From NCBI GenBank assembly GCA_035358715.1, contig DAOPPX010000004.1, positions 1-64,000 on the forward strand: a stretch of 64,000 bases of DNA. The letters are read 5' to 3'. The first letter of the stretch is position 1, and the number at the start of each line of letters is the position of its first letter. Both the position numbers and the translations under genes were made by a program. Positions 26,138-35,062 of this stretch are shown piece by piece. The stretch comes from UBA8199 sp035358715. Its GTDB lineage: Bacteria; Verrucomicrobiota; Verrucomicrobiia; Limisphaerales; UBA8199. The notes under the pieces were generated by a model that did not search any database, had not been told where the DNA came from, and saw only the letters and a list, made by a program, of their open reading frames with translations.

Positions 26138-27484
26138 ATGGACTGGGGTTACGTCATATCCGTCGCGTGGAAGATCGTCGCCGTGCTGTTGCTGGTGCTG
26201 CTGAACGGTTTTTTCGTGGCGGCGGAGTTTGCGCTGGTGAAGGTGCGGGACACGCAGCTCGAACCGCTGGTGGGCAAGGGCCAGTTGCGGGCAAGGGTCG
26301 CCCGGCGGACGGTGCGCAACCTGGACGCGGCGCTCAGCGCGACGCAACTGGGCATCACGCTGGCCAGCCTGGGGCTGGGGTGGATCGGCGAGCCGGTGTT
26401 TGCGAGCCTGCTGGAGCCGGTGATGCGGGTGCTGCAAATCGAGTCGCCCGAGGTGCAGCATTCGCTGGCCTTCGCGATTGGTTTCTCGGCGATCACCTTC
26501 CTGCACATCGTGGCGGGGGAACTGGCGCCCAAGTCGCTGGCGATCCGCAAGTCGCTGCCGACGGCGTTGTGGGTGGCGGTGCCATTGGATTGGTTCTACA
26601 AGGCCTCTTTCCCGTTCATCTGGGCGCTGAACCACACGGCCAACTGGCTGTTGCGGTGGTTTGGCATCCAGCCGATCGGCGAGGGGGAACTGGTGCATTC
26701 GGAGGAAGAGCTGCGGCTGATCGTCAGCGCGGTGCAGAAGCGGTCCGGGGCGGCGGCGCTGGGGCGGGACATCGTGCTCAACGCGCTGGACTTGCGGCGG
26801 CGGGTGGCGCGGGAAGTGATGAGGCCGCGGCACGAGATCGTCGCGCTGGACACCGAGGCGAGCATCGCCGAGTGCCTGGACATGGCGGAAAAGACGCGCT
26901 ACTCGCGCCTCCCGTTGTGCGAAGGCGGGAACCTCGACCGGACGCTGGGGGTGGTGCACATCAAGGACCTTTACGCGATGCGCATCAAAGTGCGCACCGG
27001 GGCGGACCTGTTGCCGGGCGCGCGGAAGCTGATCTATGTTCCCGAGACCGCGCGGCTGGAGAAGCTGCTGCAATTGTTTCTGGAGCGGAAGCTGCACCTG
27101 GCGATCGTGGTGGACGAATACGGCGGCACGACCGGCATGGTGACGCTGGAGAACATCCTGGAGGAGCTGGTGGGGCAGATTCAGGATGAGTTCGACCAGG
27201 AAAAACCGTTGCTGGCGCAGACGGCTGAAAACACCTGGGAGGCGGCGGGGACGCTGCCGCTGCATGATCTGGAGGAACTGGTGGGCGAGCCATTGCGCGA
27301 GGAGGGCATCACCACGGCCAGCGGCTTCCTGACCCGGCGGCTGGGCGGCTTTCCCAAGGCGGGCGACATGCTGAAGATCGGGGCTTGCGAACTGCGGGTC
27401 GAGGAGATGGCGGGGATGCTGGTCGCGCGAGTCAAGGTGACCAAGCCGGCGGCTAAAGGGCAAGGCACCGAGTTCAAGGCCTAA
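26138..27484 (+). CDS. CNNM/HlyC-CorC family membrane protein 3
   Basis: A 448-residue full-length member starting 6 bp after gene 2. DUF21 hallmarks are NGFFVAAEFALVKVRDTQLE and ATQLGITLASLGLGWIGEPV; HIVAGELAPKSLAIRKS closes the membrane part. The CBS pair (AREVMRPRHEIVALDTEA; IVVDEYGGTTGMVTLENILE) and a C-terminal CorC_HlyC domain (WEAAGTLPLHDLEELVGEPL) follow. It is closest to the classic YhdP/YfjD-type subgroup, whereas gene 1 is more divergent. The triplet likely forms one transcription unit. Confidence 0.92.
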   Translation: MDWGYVISVAWKIVAVLLLVLLNGFFVAAEFALVKVRDTQLEPLVGKGQLRARVARRTVRNLDAALSATQLGITLASLGLGWIGEPVFASLLEPVMRVLQIESPEVQHSLAFAIGFSAITFLHIVAGELAPKSLAIRKSLPTALWVAVPLDWFYKASFPFIWALNHTANWLLRWFGIQPIGEGELVHSEEELRLIVSAVQKRSGAAALGRDIVLNALDLRRRVAREVMRPRHEIVALDTEASIAECLDMAEKTRYSRLPLCEGGNLDRTLGVVHIKDLYAMRIKVRTGADLLPGARKLIYVPETARLEKLLQLFLERKLHLAIVVDEYGGTTGMVTLENILEELVGQIQDEFDQEKPLLAQTAENTWEAAGTLPLHDLEELVGEPLREEGITTASGFLTRRLGGFPKAGDMLKIGACELRVEEMAGMLVARVKVTKPAAKGQGTEFKA

Positions 27485-27511
27485 GCCGTGTCTATGCAGT
27501 CGGACGCCTGG

Positions 27512-27648
27512 TTCCCCCTCACCCTAACCCTCTCCCCGAGGAGAGGGCATCGCTTTCGGGTGGGCGGGATTTATCACTGGACGGTGAGATTATTCCAACG
27601 CGGCCGGCAATGCTCCCTCTCCCCAAGGCAGAGGGCTGGGGTGAGAGG
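27512..27648. repeat. REP-type inverted repeat pair, intergenic copy
   Basis: The left arm cluster CCCCCTCACCCTAACCCTCT begins near 27514 and the right cluster CTCCCTCTCCCCAAGGCAGA near 27612. The outer parts pair as inverted repeats, and each half also contains a small inner hairpin. The same 137-139 bp arrangement recurs at 54945-55083, inside a gene. This type of CCCTCACCC...GGGTGAGGG element is widespread in GC-rich bacterial genomes. The surrounding gap 27485-27781 has no gene. Confidence 0.75.
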
Positions 27649-27781
27649 AGAGGCGAGCACACATCTGCATTGTTACGGCCAAGGTCTAATGCGCGGCCAC
27701 GTTCTGACGCCGGTCGGGGCCGGGCAACAGTGCGGGAAAAGGCTGGCCAGCGCGGACAAGCCGAGGCTAGTTTGTGCCAGC

Positions 27782-28582
27782 ATGGATCGGCGCTTGAGCA
27801 GAGTCTATATCGTCAGGCTGGCCATTGCCCGCGCGGCCCTATGGCTGCTGATGTGGGCGATGGGAGCGCCCGCCACTGGTTTGGCGGCGGACACGACTTA
27901 CACCGTCAAACGGGGTGACACGGTTTATGGCATTGCGCGGCGTCATGGCGTCTCAGCCGCCGCGGTGGCTGAACGCAATGGGCTGAACCGGAATTTCCAC
28001 ATCTACGCCGGCCAGCGGCTGCGAATCCCAACCCGGGCCGCGGCCCCCGCGAAAAAGGCGGCCACCAAGAAGCCCGCGCCCAGCGCGCTGCCGCGTTCCG
28101 TGCAGCGGGCGATTGACAAGGCGCCGGTGCGGGCCGGCCGGTGGAAATACATCGTCATCCACCACAGCGGCATAGACACCGGGACCGTCAGGACCATGGA
28201 CAAGTATCATCGCGAGGTGCGGCACATGGAGAACGGGCTCGCTTACCATTTCGTTATCGGCAACGGCAGCGGCATGGGCGACGGGGCGATCGCCGTCTGT
28301 CAGCGCTGGCCCCGGCAACTGGACGGCGGCCACCTCGCCAGTTCGGCGCAGAACCGGGTCGCGATCGGCATCTGCCTGGTCGGCAACTTCGACAAGCACC
28401 GGCCCTCCGCCAAGGCCATGGCCAGCCTGCGCTCACTGGTGGAGGCGCTCATGGTTCGGTGCCGGCTTAAGCCTGCGGCGGTCAAGACGCATCAGCACCT
28501 CAATGTTGTTCACACGCGCTGTCCCGGGAAGTATTTCCCCACGCGCAGTTTTCTCGATTCGCTGCAGGGCCCCAAGAGCTGA
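27782..28582 (+). CDS. LysM-containing N-acetylmuramoyl-L-alanine amidase
   Basis: A 266-residue exported wall hydrolase. The signal peptide covers about residues 1-36 (ending GLAADT). A LysM motif follows (YTVKRGDTVYGIARRHGVSA to YAGQRLRIP), then a Lys/Ala/Pro linker and an amidase_2/PGRP-type domain. Zinc-ligand candidates are the His in YIVIHHSGID and the His and Cys near HQHLNVVHTRCPGK; the DGGHLA segment lies between them. It would cleave the bond between muramic acid and L-Ala or process released muropeptides. ATG 27782 is chosen because the REP element lies upstream and the open frame before it has no conserved sequence. Confidence 0.88.
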   Translation: MDRRLSRVYIVRLAIARAALWLLMWAMGAPATGLAADTTYTVKRGDTVYGIARRHGVSAAAVAERNGLNRNFHIYAGQRLRIPTRAAAPAKKAATKKPAPSALPRSVQRAIDKAPVRAGRWKYIVIHHSGIDTGTVRTMDKYHREVRHMENGLAYHFVIGNGSGMGDGAIAVCQRWPRQLDGGHLASSAQNRVAIGICLVGNFDKHRPSAKAMASLRSLVEALMVRCRLKPAAVKTHQHLNVVHTRCPGKYFPTRSFLDSLQGPKS

Positions 28583-28592
28583 CGATTGGCGC

Positions 28593-29435
28593 TTACCAGC
28601 GGGCGCCGCGGATGGCGAACACCGCTGCCGTGACGCTGAGGGCACAGGTCAAACCGAGGGCCGGCCATAGTTGATGGACAGCGGCGCCGGTGGCGAAGAG
28701 CAACATGAACAGCAGCCAAACGACCACGGGTGAGTAATCCAGCGACGGCTCTTGCGGCGGTTTCTTGTTGATGAGCGAGGGAGTGGCAAACGCAAGAATG
28801 AGCAGGGTCGTGACCCCCCAGGCGAAGAAGTTCACGAGGGGCGCGGTGTACCAGTCAACCTTGAGCTTGGTGGGGTTCCAGAACCAGTAGCGCGCTACGC
28901 GGGTAGCGAAGGGTTCGAGGCCAACATCCAGCAGCACCGCCAGCAAAGTGGTGAACCCGATCAACCGGAAGCCGTAGTTCCGGGTCTTGCGCCAGGGCCG
29001 CAGCATCAGCCGGGCGACGCCGCGCGAAGACAGGATGACGGCCAGCCAGATCAGCGGCACCGACCAGGGCAGGGGATGGAAAAGCTCCCGGCCGATGTTC
29101 TCGGTGTAAACGTAGGGGCCGAACGGGATGGCGGTCAGCGCGCCCAAGCTTTGCACGGCCCCGGCGATGAAGGCGATGATGATCGAGGCCAGCATCACGT
29201 TCTGGCCGGGCAACTGGCAGGTCAGCGAGGCGAGCAAGGTTGCGTTTGCCAGCACCAGCAGAAGCCCATCGGGCCAGCGCGCGTTGCCGAACATCGGCCC
29301 GGGCAGCCACAACCGCGCCCAAACCAGGGCGAATTGCAGCAGAAACAGAACGAACAACACGCGATGCACCTTGGCCGCCAGCCCCGAAAAGCGGTTGCTC
29401 CGCAGGGCGACATCTCTAAACACCACTCGCTGCAT
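28593..29435 (-). CDS. Carotenoid biosynthesis (CruF-like, DUF422) membrane protein
   Basis: A 280-residue integral membrane protein with about seven helices. The signature-like stretch ALTAIPFGPYVYTENIGREL is typical of the CruF family (carotenoid 1',2'-hydratase/bisanhydrobacterioruberin hydratase-like), as is LLDVGLEPFATRVARYWFW later. CruF adds water to psi ends of acyclic carotenoids. No other carotenoid gene is adjacent, so the product cannot be named. It converges with the amidase gene, with 10 bp between stops. Confidence 0.7.
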   Translation of the reverse strand: MQRVVFRDVALRSNRFSGLAAKVHRVLFVLFLLQFALVWARLWLPGPMFGNARWPDGLLLVLANATLLASLTCQLPGQNVMLASIIIAFIAGAVQSLGALTAIPFGPYVYTENIGRELFHPLPWSVPLIWLAVILSSRGVARLMLRPWRKTRNYGFRLIGFTTLLAVLLDVGLEPFATRVARYWFWNPTKLKVDWYTAPLVNFFAWGVTTLLILAFATPSLINKKPPQEPSLDYSPVVVWLLFMLLFATGAAVHQLWPALGLTCALSVTAAVFAIRGARW

Positions 29436-29658
29436 GGTCCCGCACCTTAGCAGGTCCGGCCCGCCAACTCACCTGGATTCTGCCGCCGCCCAAACCCCGG
29501 CCCGCCCGCGCGCGCCGGGGCGAACCGTGTTGGTATTGCCTCGGCTGGGGTGGGGATGCTCTTCTCACAGCCCCGAACAGGTCCGGCAACACCTGCGCAC
29601 CGCCCGATTCTGGCCTTGGAATTGCTTTGTTTTGGGGCAGCAGACGATGGGCTGTGCC

Positions 29659-30084
29659 ATGACACTTAAGCAAGCAATTGAGCTGATCAAATCGTGCGCC
29701 GAGCAAATGGATGCCCGGTATAGGAAGACCGTTTTTGACGAGTGGGCCGTCATTTCCGTGGCGGAGGGCAAGGGGCGCCTGTTGGCCTATATTGGCCCGC
29801 GAAAGGCGGGGTTTCAGGAGAACTTCCTGGAAGATGTGGGGCCGTTGCGCGAGGGCCTGTTGAACGGGGAATACAGCGCGGGGGACTTCGAGTTCGCGCG
29901 CCAGAGCGTGGGTTCGGCCTTCGAGTCGTTCATGGTGATGGGGAAGGGGACTTACCTGATTTGCAACAACACCGTCCAAACTATGGACGGTATTGCCGGT
30001 GACCCGCTTTGGCTGGGGGCGCAGGTGCCGTTTGTGGAGCTGAGCGAGAAGTTCCGCACCGACCCGCTGGACCTGGCCGGCTGA
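29659..30084 (+). CDS. Conserved-looking protein of unknown function, roadblock/longin-like in character
   Basis: A 141-residue soluble protein with no signal or membrane segment. I do not recognise the family. Visible features are an amphipathic N-terminal helix (TLKQAIELIKSCAEQMD), alternating strands (EWAVISV, GRLLAYIGPR, TYLICNNTV) and a helix-rich middle (GDFEFARQSVGSAFESF). An alternative ATG lies four codons upstream at 29647. The pattern suggests a small alpha/beta regulatory or sensor fold, but that is inference. It converges with the exchanger-like gene. Confidence 0.6.
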   Translation: MTLKQAIELIKSCAEQMDARYRKTVFDEWAVISVAEGKGRLLAYIGPRKAGFQENFLEDVGPLREGLLNGEYSAGDFEFARQSVGSAFESFMVMGKGTYLICNNTVQTMDGIAGDPLWLGAQVPFVELSEKFRTDPLDLAG

Positions 30085-30092
30085 CCCGGTAT

Positions 30093-31109
30093 TCAGGCGC
30101 CCAGCCCCTTGTAAAGGAATACGGCGTAGGCCCCCGCCAGCAGCCAGCCCACCAATCGCGGCAGCCGACCGAGGATTGCCACGAAAAGGAAGTGAAGCAC
30201 GGCGGTTCCCAGGAGGATGATCACGCCGGTCTGAAAGAAAGGCGGCACCGGGATGGGGGCGTACAGGGCACAAATCCCGATGCACAAAGGCACGCTGATA
30301 TGTGCATCGCCCACCTGCGAGGTGTAAACCACTTCGGGGTTGCCCCGGCGGGCGTAATAGAAGGCCAGCAGGGCGTTGGGCAGGACCATGAGCCAGCCGC
30401 TGAGCCAGCCCAGGTGTTTGGCGCTGACAAAGCCCGTGTGAATGCCGGACAGCCAGTCCACAAGCCACTCGGTGCTGAGGTAAATGGCATAAGCGCCGAC
30501 AGCCAGCACGGCCAGGTCCAGAGGCAGCCGCCAGCTAAAGGACTTGTTCCGGCGGACGTTGCTCTTGAGGACGTCGAAGACGTGGAAGCATTGCCAGAAC
30601 AGGAACAGGCCGACGAGAACGATGCCGTCGCCGGTGTCGAGCCTGCCTTTGCGGCTCAGCGCCCAGACCGCGCCGGTGAAGAACAGGACGGCGGTAAGGG
30701 TCAGGAGAAGCGAAAGCCGGTTGATCTGGTGTTCTTTGGCACTGGGCTTGTTCTTTCTGGAGGACCGGGCGGCGGGGATCACGTTCATGCCCCAGAAGAT
30801 CGTGGGCAGGCCAATGATCAGGGTCATGTTGGTGACGTTGTTCACAAGGGAATTGGTGAGCACTTCCGCGCCGGGCCCGCCTTTGGTGCCGAGCACGAAG
30901 GCGAAGATGAGGTTGCCCATGCCCGAGCAGTAGGGCATGACCAGCGTGCCGAGCACGGTGCCCTCGACCCCGCACCTGGTCATCGCTTCAAGCCGCCAGA
31001 TCATCAGGACCGAGGCTGCGATGAACAGCCCAAGGAAGAACCACGGCGCCCACGGGCCGGTGCTTTCGATCCAAGTGATCAGTGATTTCAAGAGGGCGCA
31101 GTCTGGCAA
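30093..31109 (-). CDS. Sodium/calcium exchanger-like membrane protein
   Basis: A 338-residue protein with about ten hydrophobic segments arranged as two halves around a polar loop (KNKPSAKEHQIN). Each half carries a motif like the alpha repeats of the CaCA superfamily: NSLVNNVTNMTLIIGLPTIF in the first, and PNALLAFYYARRGNPEVVYT followed by GDAHISVPLCIGI in the second. The classical GSN/PE ion-binding signatures are changed, so ion specificity is uncertain. It stands on the minus strand between two convergent or divergent partners and is probably monocistronic. Confidence 0.65.
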   Translation of the reverse strand: MPDCALLKSLITWIESTGPWAPWFFLGLFIAASVLMIWRLEAMTRCGVEGTVLGTLVMPYCSGMGNLIFAFVLGTKGGPGAEVLTNSLVNNVTNMTLIIGLPTIFWGMNVIPAARSSRKNKPSAKEHQINRLSLLLTLTAVLFFTGAVWALSRKGRLDTGDGIVLVGLFLFWQCFHVFDVLKSNVRRNKSFSWRLPLDLAVLAVGAYAIYLSTEWLVDWLSGIHTGFVSAKHLGWLSGWLMVLPNALLAFYYARRGNPEVVYTSQVGDAHISVPLCIGICALYAPIPVPPFFQTGVIILLGTAVLHFLFVAILGRLPRLVGWLLAGAYAVFLYKGLGA

Positions 31110-31290
31110 GCGGGCGAGGCCCCGCCAAGACGGTTCTGGCGCGACCTGAAGCGCTGTATGGCCGGCTACTCCCGGGAATGGCGGTTGCGCCGGCCTTGTC
31201 GCGGGGGCGAACCGCCATCACTTGGCCTGCCTGGCGATAAACTCGGAGAAACCCTTGCCGCGCGCTTTCCGCCGCTTACACTCAGCGGTC

Positions 31291-32202
31291 ATGAGCATGA
31301 AAGAAGAGCCAACCTCCCCGAACTCTGCGCTGCGGTGGCGGCACCCTGGGGCGCCACTGCCGGCGTTGATCTGCGCCGCTCTGTTTTTGCTCGCGGCAAA
31401 GGAGGCCGTTGCTGGCGCCGAGCCGCTCCGGTTCCTCCGCTTTCAGAAGGGCAATACGATCGCGTACGGCCTGCTCGAAGGGGACCAGGTCCGGCAGCTT
31501 GCGGGAGACCTGTTCGGCAAATGGTCCAGGACCGAGACCCGCTTTCCGCTCAAGGAAGTCAAGGTCCTCACTCCCACGACCCCCACGCAGGTCCTGGCGA
31601 TGGCCGGCAATTACAGAAGCCACCTTGGCGACCAGAAGATTCCGCCCCAGTTCCAAGTCCCGCAAGCCTTCCACAAAGGCCCTTCCTGCCTGATCGCCGA
31701 CGGGGAACCGGTCATTCTGCCCGGCGATTCCGAGGAGGTCCATTATGAAGCCGAGATGGTCATTGTGATCGGGAAGACGTGCCGCAAGGCGCCCAAAGAG
31801 AAGGCGCTCGAATATGTCTTCGGCGTCACTGCCGGCAATGATGTGAGCGAGCGGATTTGGCAGAACGACAAGGACCGCAAGGATATCCAATGGTGGCGGG
31901 CCAAAGGGACCGATACCTTCGGCCCGGTTGGCCCCTGGATGCTCACCGGGGTTGACTACGGCAAGCTCAAACTGACGATGCGACTGAACGGCCAGGTCGT
32001 TCAGGAGGAGAACACCGACCACCTGATTCACGACGTGGCCGCGCTGGTCAGTGGCATCAGCCGCTACGTGACTCTCCATCCGGGTGATTTGATCTATACC
32101 GGCACGCCGGGCAAGACCTCGAAGCTCAAGCCGGGAGACATGATGGAAGTCGAGCTCGAAGGGGCTGGCATTCTCAGGAACCCGGTGGTCGCCGGGAAGT
32201 AG
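31291..32202 (+). CDS. Fumarylacetoacetate hydrolase family protein with signal peptide
   Basis: A 303-residue FAH-family protein. The catalytic-domain blocks are AMAGNYRSHLGD, HYEAEMVIVIGKTCRK (metal-binding Glu residues), GVTAGNDVSER (metal-binding Asp), KGTDTFGPVGPWM and YTGTPGKTSKLKPGD. Family members hydrolyse or decarboxylate 2,4-dioxo or acylpyruvate compounds. Unusually, a hydrophobic signal (PLPALICAALFLLAAKEAVA) precedes the domain, implying export, whereas most FAH enzymes are cytosolic. ATG 31291 or 31297 are both possible starts; an upstream ATG at 31222 adds an unlikely Arg-rich leader. Confidence 0.85.
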   Translation: MSMKEEPTSPNSALRWRHPGAPLPALICAALFLLAAKEAVAGAEPLRFLRFQKGNTIAYGLLEGDQVRQLAGDLFGKWSRTETRFPLKEVKVLTPTTPTQVLAMAGNYRSHLGDQKIPPQFQVPQAFHKGPSCLIADGEPVILPGDSEEVHYEAEMVIVIGKTCRKAPKEKALEYVFGVTAGNDVSERIWQNDKDRKDIQWWRAKGTDTFGPVGPWMLTGVDYGKLKLTMRLNGQVVQEENTDHLIHDVAALVSGISRYVTLHPGDLIYTGTPGKTSKLKPGDMMEVELEGAGILRNPVVAGK

Positions 32203-32288
32203 TCCGGACAGTTGCCCCGGATTCTCCGCGTCCGCGCCGAGCTGCCGCCAGGCTGGGCTGGCCAAGTGCGGTTTGCACGGACCGGGAG

Positions 32289-32588
32289 TCAGGTCTTCCC
32301 CAGCTTCGCGAGGACTTCTTCCGGGCTCAAGCCGTAGAGCTTTACCGTCTTGTGGCGCGAGGTGTGGCCGCGCACCAGGTCCACCCGGTTCCGGGGGCAG
32401 TGCAGTTGCTGCGCCAGCACCTTCAGGAGCGCTTCGTTGGCGGCAGCCTCGACGGGCGGGGCGGTGACTTTGACGCGCAGTTCGTTGCCGAGCGCTTCGC
32501 CGATCTCATTGGCCGAGGCGCGAGGCTGGACTTTGACTGACAGGAGCACGCCGTCCGGCTGGGCGCGCAGAAAAGCTGGAATGTTCAT
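32289..32588 (-). CDS. DUF167 (YggU) family protein
   Basis: A 99-residue protein matching the DUF167/YggU family: LLSVKVQPRASANEIG, LRVKVTAPPVEAAANEALLK and VDLVRGHTSRHKTVKLYGLS. The family is widespread, small and of unknown function. ATG 32588 (MNIPAFL) is preferred to one three codons upstream. It is flanked by genes on the other strand. Confidence 0.9.
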   Translation of the reverse strand: MNIPAFLRAQPDGVLLSVKVQPRASANEIGEALGNELRVKVTAPPVEAAANEALLKVLAQQLHCPRNRVDLVRGHTSRHKTVKLYGLSPEEVLAKLGKT

Positions 32589-32651
32589 AGGGCGCAAATC
32601 AATTCTGGCCCAGGGCGGCGCAGAAAGCTAGTTTAAGCAGAGGCAAGAAAC

Positions 32652-33434
32652 ATGAGCAACGCGAGCATTAGATGGGTGTGGGCCCTGGCGTTTTCGGCCG
32701 TCCTGGCATTGGCGGCGGGGTGCGCCTCGGAAACAGGCAAGCCGGCGCCCCCGCCGGCGGCGCAGCAGCCGTCGGCTCCGCCGTCCAACGCGGCGAGCGA
32801 GGACCTCGCGGTGAAGCTGCCGCCAGGCGCCGCCCGTCCTCCCGCGCCCTTTCCCGGGCAGGGATGGCAGGCGATGTTCGACGGCCAGACCTTGGCAGGC
32901 TGGCGCGAAACGCCCTTCGCGGGCCGCGGTGAATTGCTGTGCCAGCAGGGGGTGATCATTCTGAACATGGGCGACCCTTTCACCGGCATCAATTGGACGA
33001 ACGACTTCCCCCGCCTGAACTACGAGATCGCGTTGGACGCCATGCGGCTGATGGGGTCGGATTTCTTCTGCGGCCTGACGGTGCCGGTCGGGACCAATTG
33101 CTGCAGTCTGATCGTCGGCGGCTGGGGCGGCTCGCTGATGGGCATCTCGAGCGTGAATGGCATGGACGCATCGGAGAACGAGACGACCAAGTTCACCAGC
33201 TTCGAAGCCGGGCGCTGGTACCGGATCCGGCTGCGGGTGACCGAGAATAGGATCGAGGCATGGATTGACGAGGAGAAGCTGGTGGACCTGGACACAGCGG
33301 ACAGGAGGATCGCAGTGCGGCCGGGCGACATCGAGCTCTCCCAGCCGCTCGGAGTCGCTGCCTGGCAAACTTCAACGGCGCTGCGCGAAATCAAGTACCG
33401 GCGGGTGCGCGGGCCTGCGGACAAAGCGCCTTAA
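32652..33434 (+). CDS. DUF1080 lipoprotein
   Basis: A 260-residue lipoprotein. The signal ends in a lipobox LALAAGC (Cys near residue 24), followed by a Pro/Ala-rich tether. A DUF1080 domain follows: MFDGQTLAGWRETPFAGRGE, FCGLTVPVG, FEAGRWYRIRLRVTENRIEA and the closing TALREIKYRRV. DUF1080 proteins include 3-keto-disaccharide hydrolases. This copy is more divergent than the one at 6146, so enzymatic activity is not assured. It converges with gnd. Confidence 0.8.
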   Translation: MSNASIRWVWALAFSAVLALAAGCASETGKPAPPPAAQQPSAPPSNAASEDLAVKLPPGAARPPAPFPGQGWQAMFDGQTLAGWRETPFAGRGELLCQQGVIILNMGDPFTGINWTNDFPRLNYEIALDAMRLMGSDFFCGLTVPVGTNCCSLIVGGWGGSLMGISSVNGMDASENETTKFTSFEAGRWYRIRLRVTENRIEAWIDEEKLVDLDTADRRIAVRPGDIELSQPLGVAAWQTSTALREIKYRRVRGPADKAP

Positions 33435-33476
33435 GGGCCAGGACGCCACGGCGCGAAGCCAATCTGCCAATTGAAG

Positions 33477-33514
33477 GGGCTTGAGGCGCGGAACAAGCTC
33501 CGCGCCCCAAGCCC
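33477..33514. terminator. Strong stem-loop between convergent genes
   Basis: GGGCTTG plus GGCGCGGA (33477-33492) pairs with TCCGCGCC plus CAAGCCC (33499-33514), with one A/C mismatch and a six-base loop. It lies between the convergent DUF1080-lipoprotein and gnd genes and could serve both. There is no T-run. Confidence 0.55.
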
Positions 33515-33529
33515 GCAAACCACAAATCC

Positions 33530-34984
33530 CTACACCGTGTAGGTGCTCGATGCGGTGGTGCCGCCGCGGCCGGTCCAGTTGGTATGGAAGAACTGGCCGC
33601 GCGGCTGGTCCACGCGCTCGTAGGTGTGGGCGCCGAAGTAGTCGCGCTGGGCCTGGAGCAGGTTGGCTGGCAGGCGTTCGCTGCGAATGCCGTCGAAGAA
33701 TGCCAGGGCGGTGCTGAATGCCGGCACGGGGATGCCCTTCTTGACGGCGGTCGAGACCACCTTGCGCCAGGACCGGGTGCAGGTCCGGATTTCCTTCTTG
33801 AAGAAAGGACTGAGGAGCAGGTTTTCCAGGTTCGGATTCTTGTCGAACGCTTCCTTGATCTTGCCCAGGAACACGCTGCGGATGATGCAGCCGCCGCGCC
33901 ACATCAGGGCGATGCCGCCGTAGTTGAGGTTCCAGTTGTACTGCCTCGCCGCCGCGCGCATGAGCATGTAGCCCTGCGTGTAGCTGATGATCTTCGAAGC
34001 GTAGAGCGCCTGGCGGATGGGGGTGATCCATTGGGCGCGGTTGCCGGGGAACGTCGCCTTCTTCGGCTTGAAAATCCTGGCGGCTTCGACGCGCGCGTCT
34101 TTCATGGCTGACACGCAGCGCGAATAGACCGCCTCGGCGATCAGGGTGATCGGGATGCCCATTTCCTGCGAGGAAATAACCGTCCACTTGCCGGTGCCTT
34201 TCTGGCCGGCCGTGTCGAGAATCTTGTCCACGATCGGCGCGCCGTCGGTGTCTTTGTAGGCGAGAATATCGCGCGTGATCTCGATGAGGTAGGAGTTCAG
34301 CTCGCCCTTGTTCCACTCGGCGAAGACCTCGTGCATCTCCTGCGCCGTCATGCCCAGGCCGTCCTTCATCAACTGGTAGGCCTCGCAGATGAGCTGCATG
34401 TCACCGTATTCGATGCCGTTATGCACCATCTTGACGTAATGGCCGGCGCCGTTTTCGCCAACCCAATCGCAGCAGGGCGAGCCGTCGTCCACCTTGGCGG
34501 ACACCTTCTGGAAGATCTCCTTCACGTGCGGCCATGCGGCCGGTGAGCCGCCGGGCATGATGCTTGGGCCGCGGCGCGCGCCTTCCTCGCCGCCGGAAAC
34601 GCCAGTGCCGATGTAGAGCAGGCCCTTGGACTCGACATACTTGGTGCGGCGGATCGTGTCCTCGAACAGGGAATTGCCGCCGTCAATGATAATGTCCCCC
34701 GCTTCGAGGTGCGGGATGACCTGGTCAATAAACTCATCCACGGCTTTGCCGGCCTTGACCATCAGCATGACGCGGCGGGGCTTCTTGAGCAACGAGACCA
34801 TTTCCGCGATCGAGTGGGTGCCGATGACTTTGGTGCCCTTGGCCTCGTTGTTCACGAAGTCGTCCACCTTCGCGACGGTGCGGTTGAAGGCGGCCACGGT
34901 GAATCCGTGGTCGTTCATGTTTAGAATCAGGTTCTGGCCCATGACGGCCAGCCCGATCACAGCGATGTCAGCTCTTGGTTCCAT
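33530..34984 (-). CDS. gnd: 6-phosphogluconate dehydrogenase (decarboxylating)
   Basis: A 484-residue enzyme converting 6-phosphogluconate to ribulose 5-phosphate, with a length like the long E. coli-type enzyme. The N-terminal NAD(P) motif is VIGLAVMGQNL, with FTVAAFNRT consistent with NADP use. DGGNSLFEDT, GTGVSGGEEGARRGPSIMPG and the signature ILDTAGQKGTGKWT are all present, as is QAQRDYFGAHTYER near the end. It is transcribed away from the glycosidase gene at 35182. Confidence 0.97.
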   Translation of the reverse strand: MEPRADIAVIGLAVMGQNLILNMNDHGFTVAAFNRTVAKVDDFVNNEAKGTKVIGTHSIAEMVSLLKKPRRVMLMVKAGKAVDEFIDQVIPHLEAGDIIIDGGNSLFEDTIRRTKYVESKGLLYIGTGVSGGEEGARRGPSIMPGGSPAAWPHVKEIFQKVSAKVDDGSPCCDWVGENGAGHYVKMVHNGIEYGDMQLICEAYQLMKDGLGMTAQEMHEVFAEWNKGELNSYLIEITRDILAYKDTDGAPIVDKILDTAGQKGTGKWTVISSQEMGIPITLIAEAVYSRCVSAMKDARVEAARIFKPKKATFPGNRAQWITPIRQALYASKIISYTQGYMLMRAAARQYNWNLNYGGIALMWRGGCIIRSVFLGKIKEAFDKNPNLENLLLSPFFKKEIRTCTRSWRKVVSTAVKKGIPVPAFSTALAFFDGIRSERLPANLLQAQRDYFGAHTYERVDQPRGQFFHTNWTGRGGTTASSTYTV

Positions 34985-35062
34985 AAATGTGCCTTGTTAA
35001 GGAATGCTCAACAGTAGGACAATCCGGCTCTTCCGCCAGCACAATCATTTTGGCGCGTGGCG

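Noticed and set aside
25823..27463. 546-codon minus-strand open frame over the CNNM genes
   Set aside because: It is His/Arg/Pro-rich with no motif, and mirrors two conserved plus-strand genes.
27512..27648. Insertion sequence or transposase remnant
   Set aside because: No transposase coding and no terminal repeats with target-site duplications were seen; the palindromic layout fits a REP-type element better.
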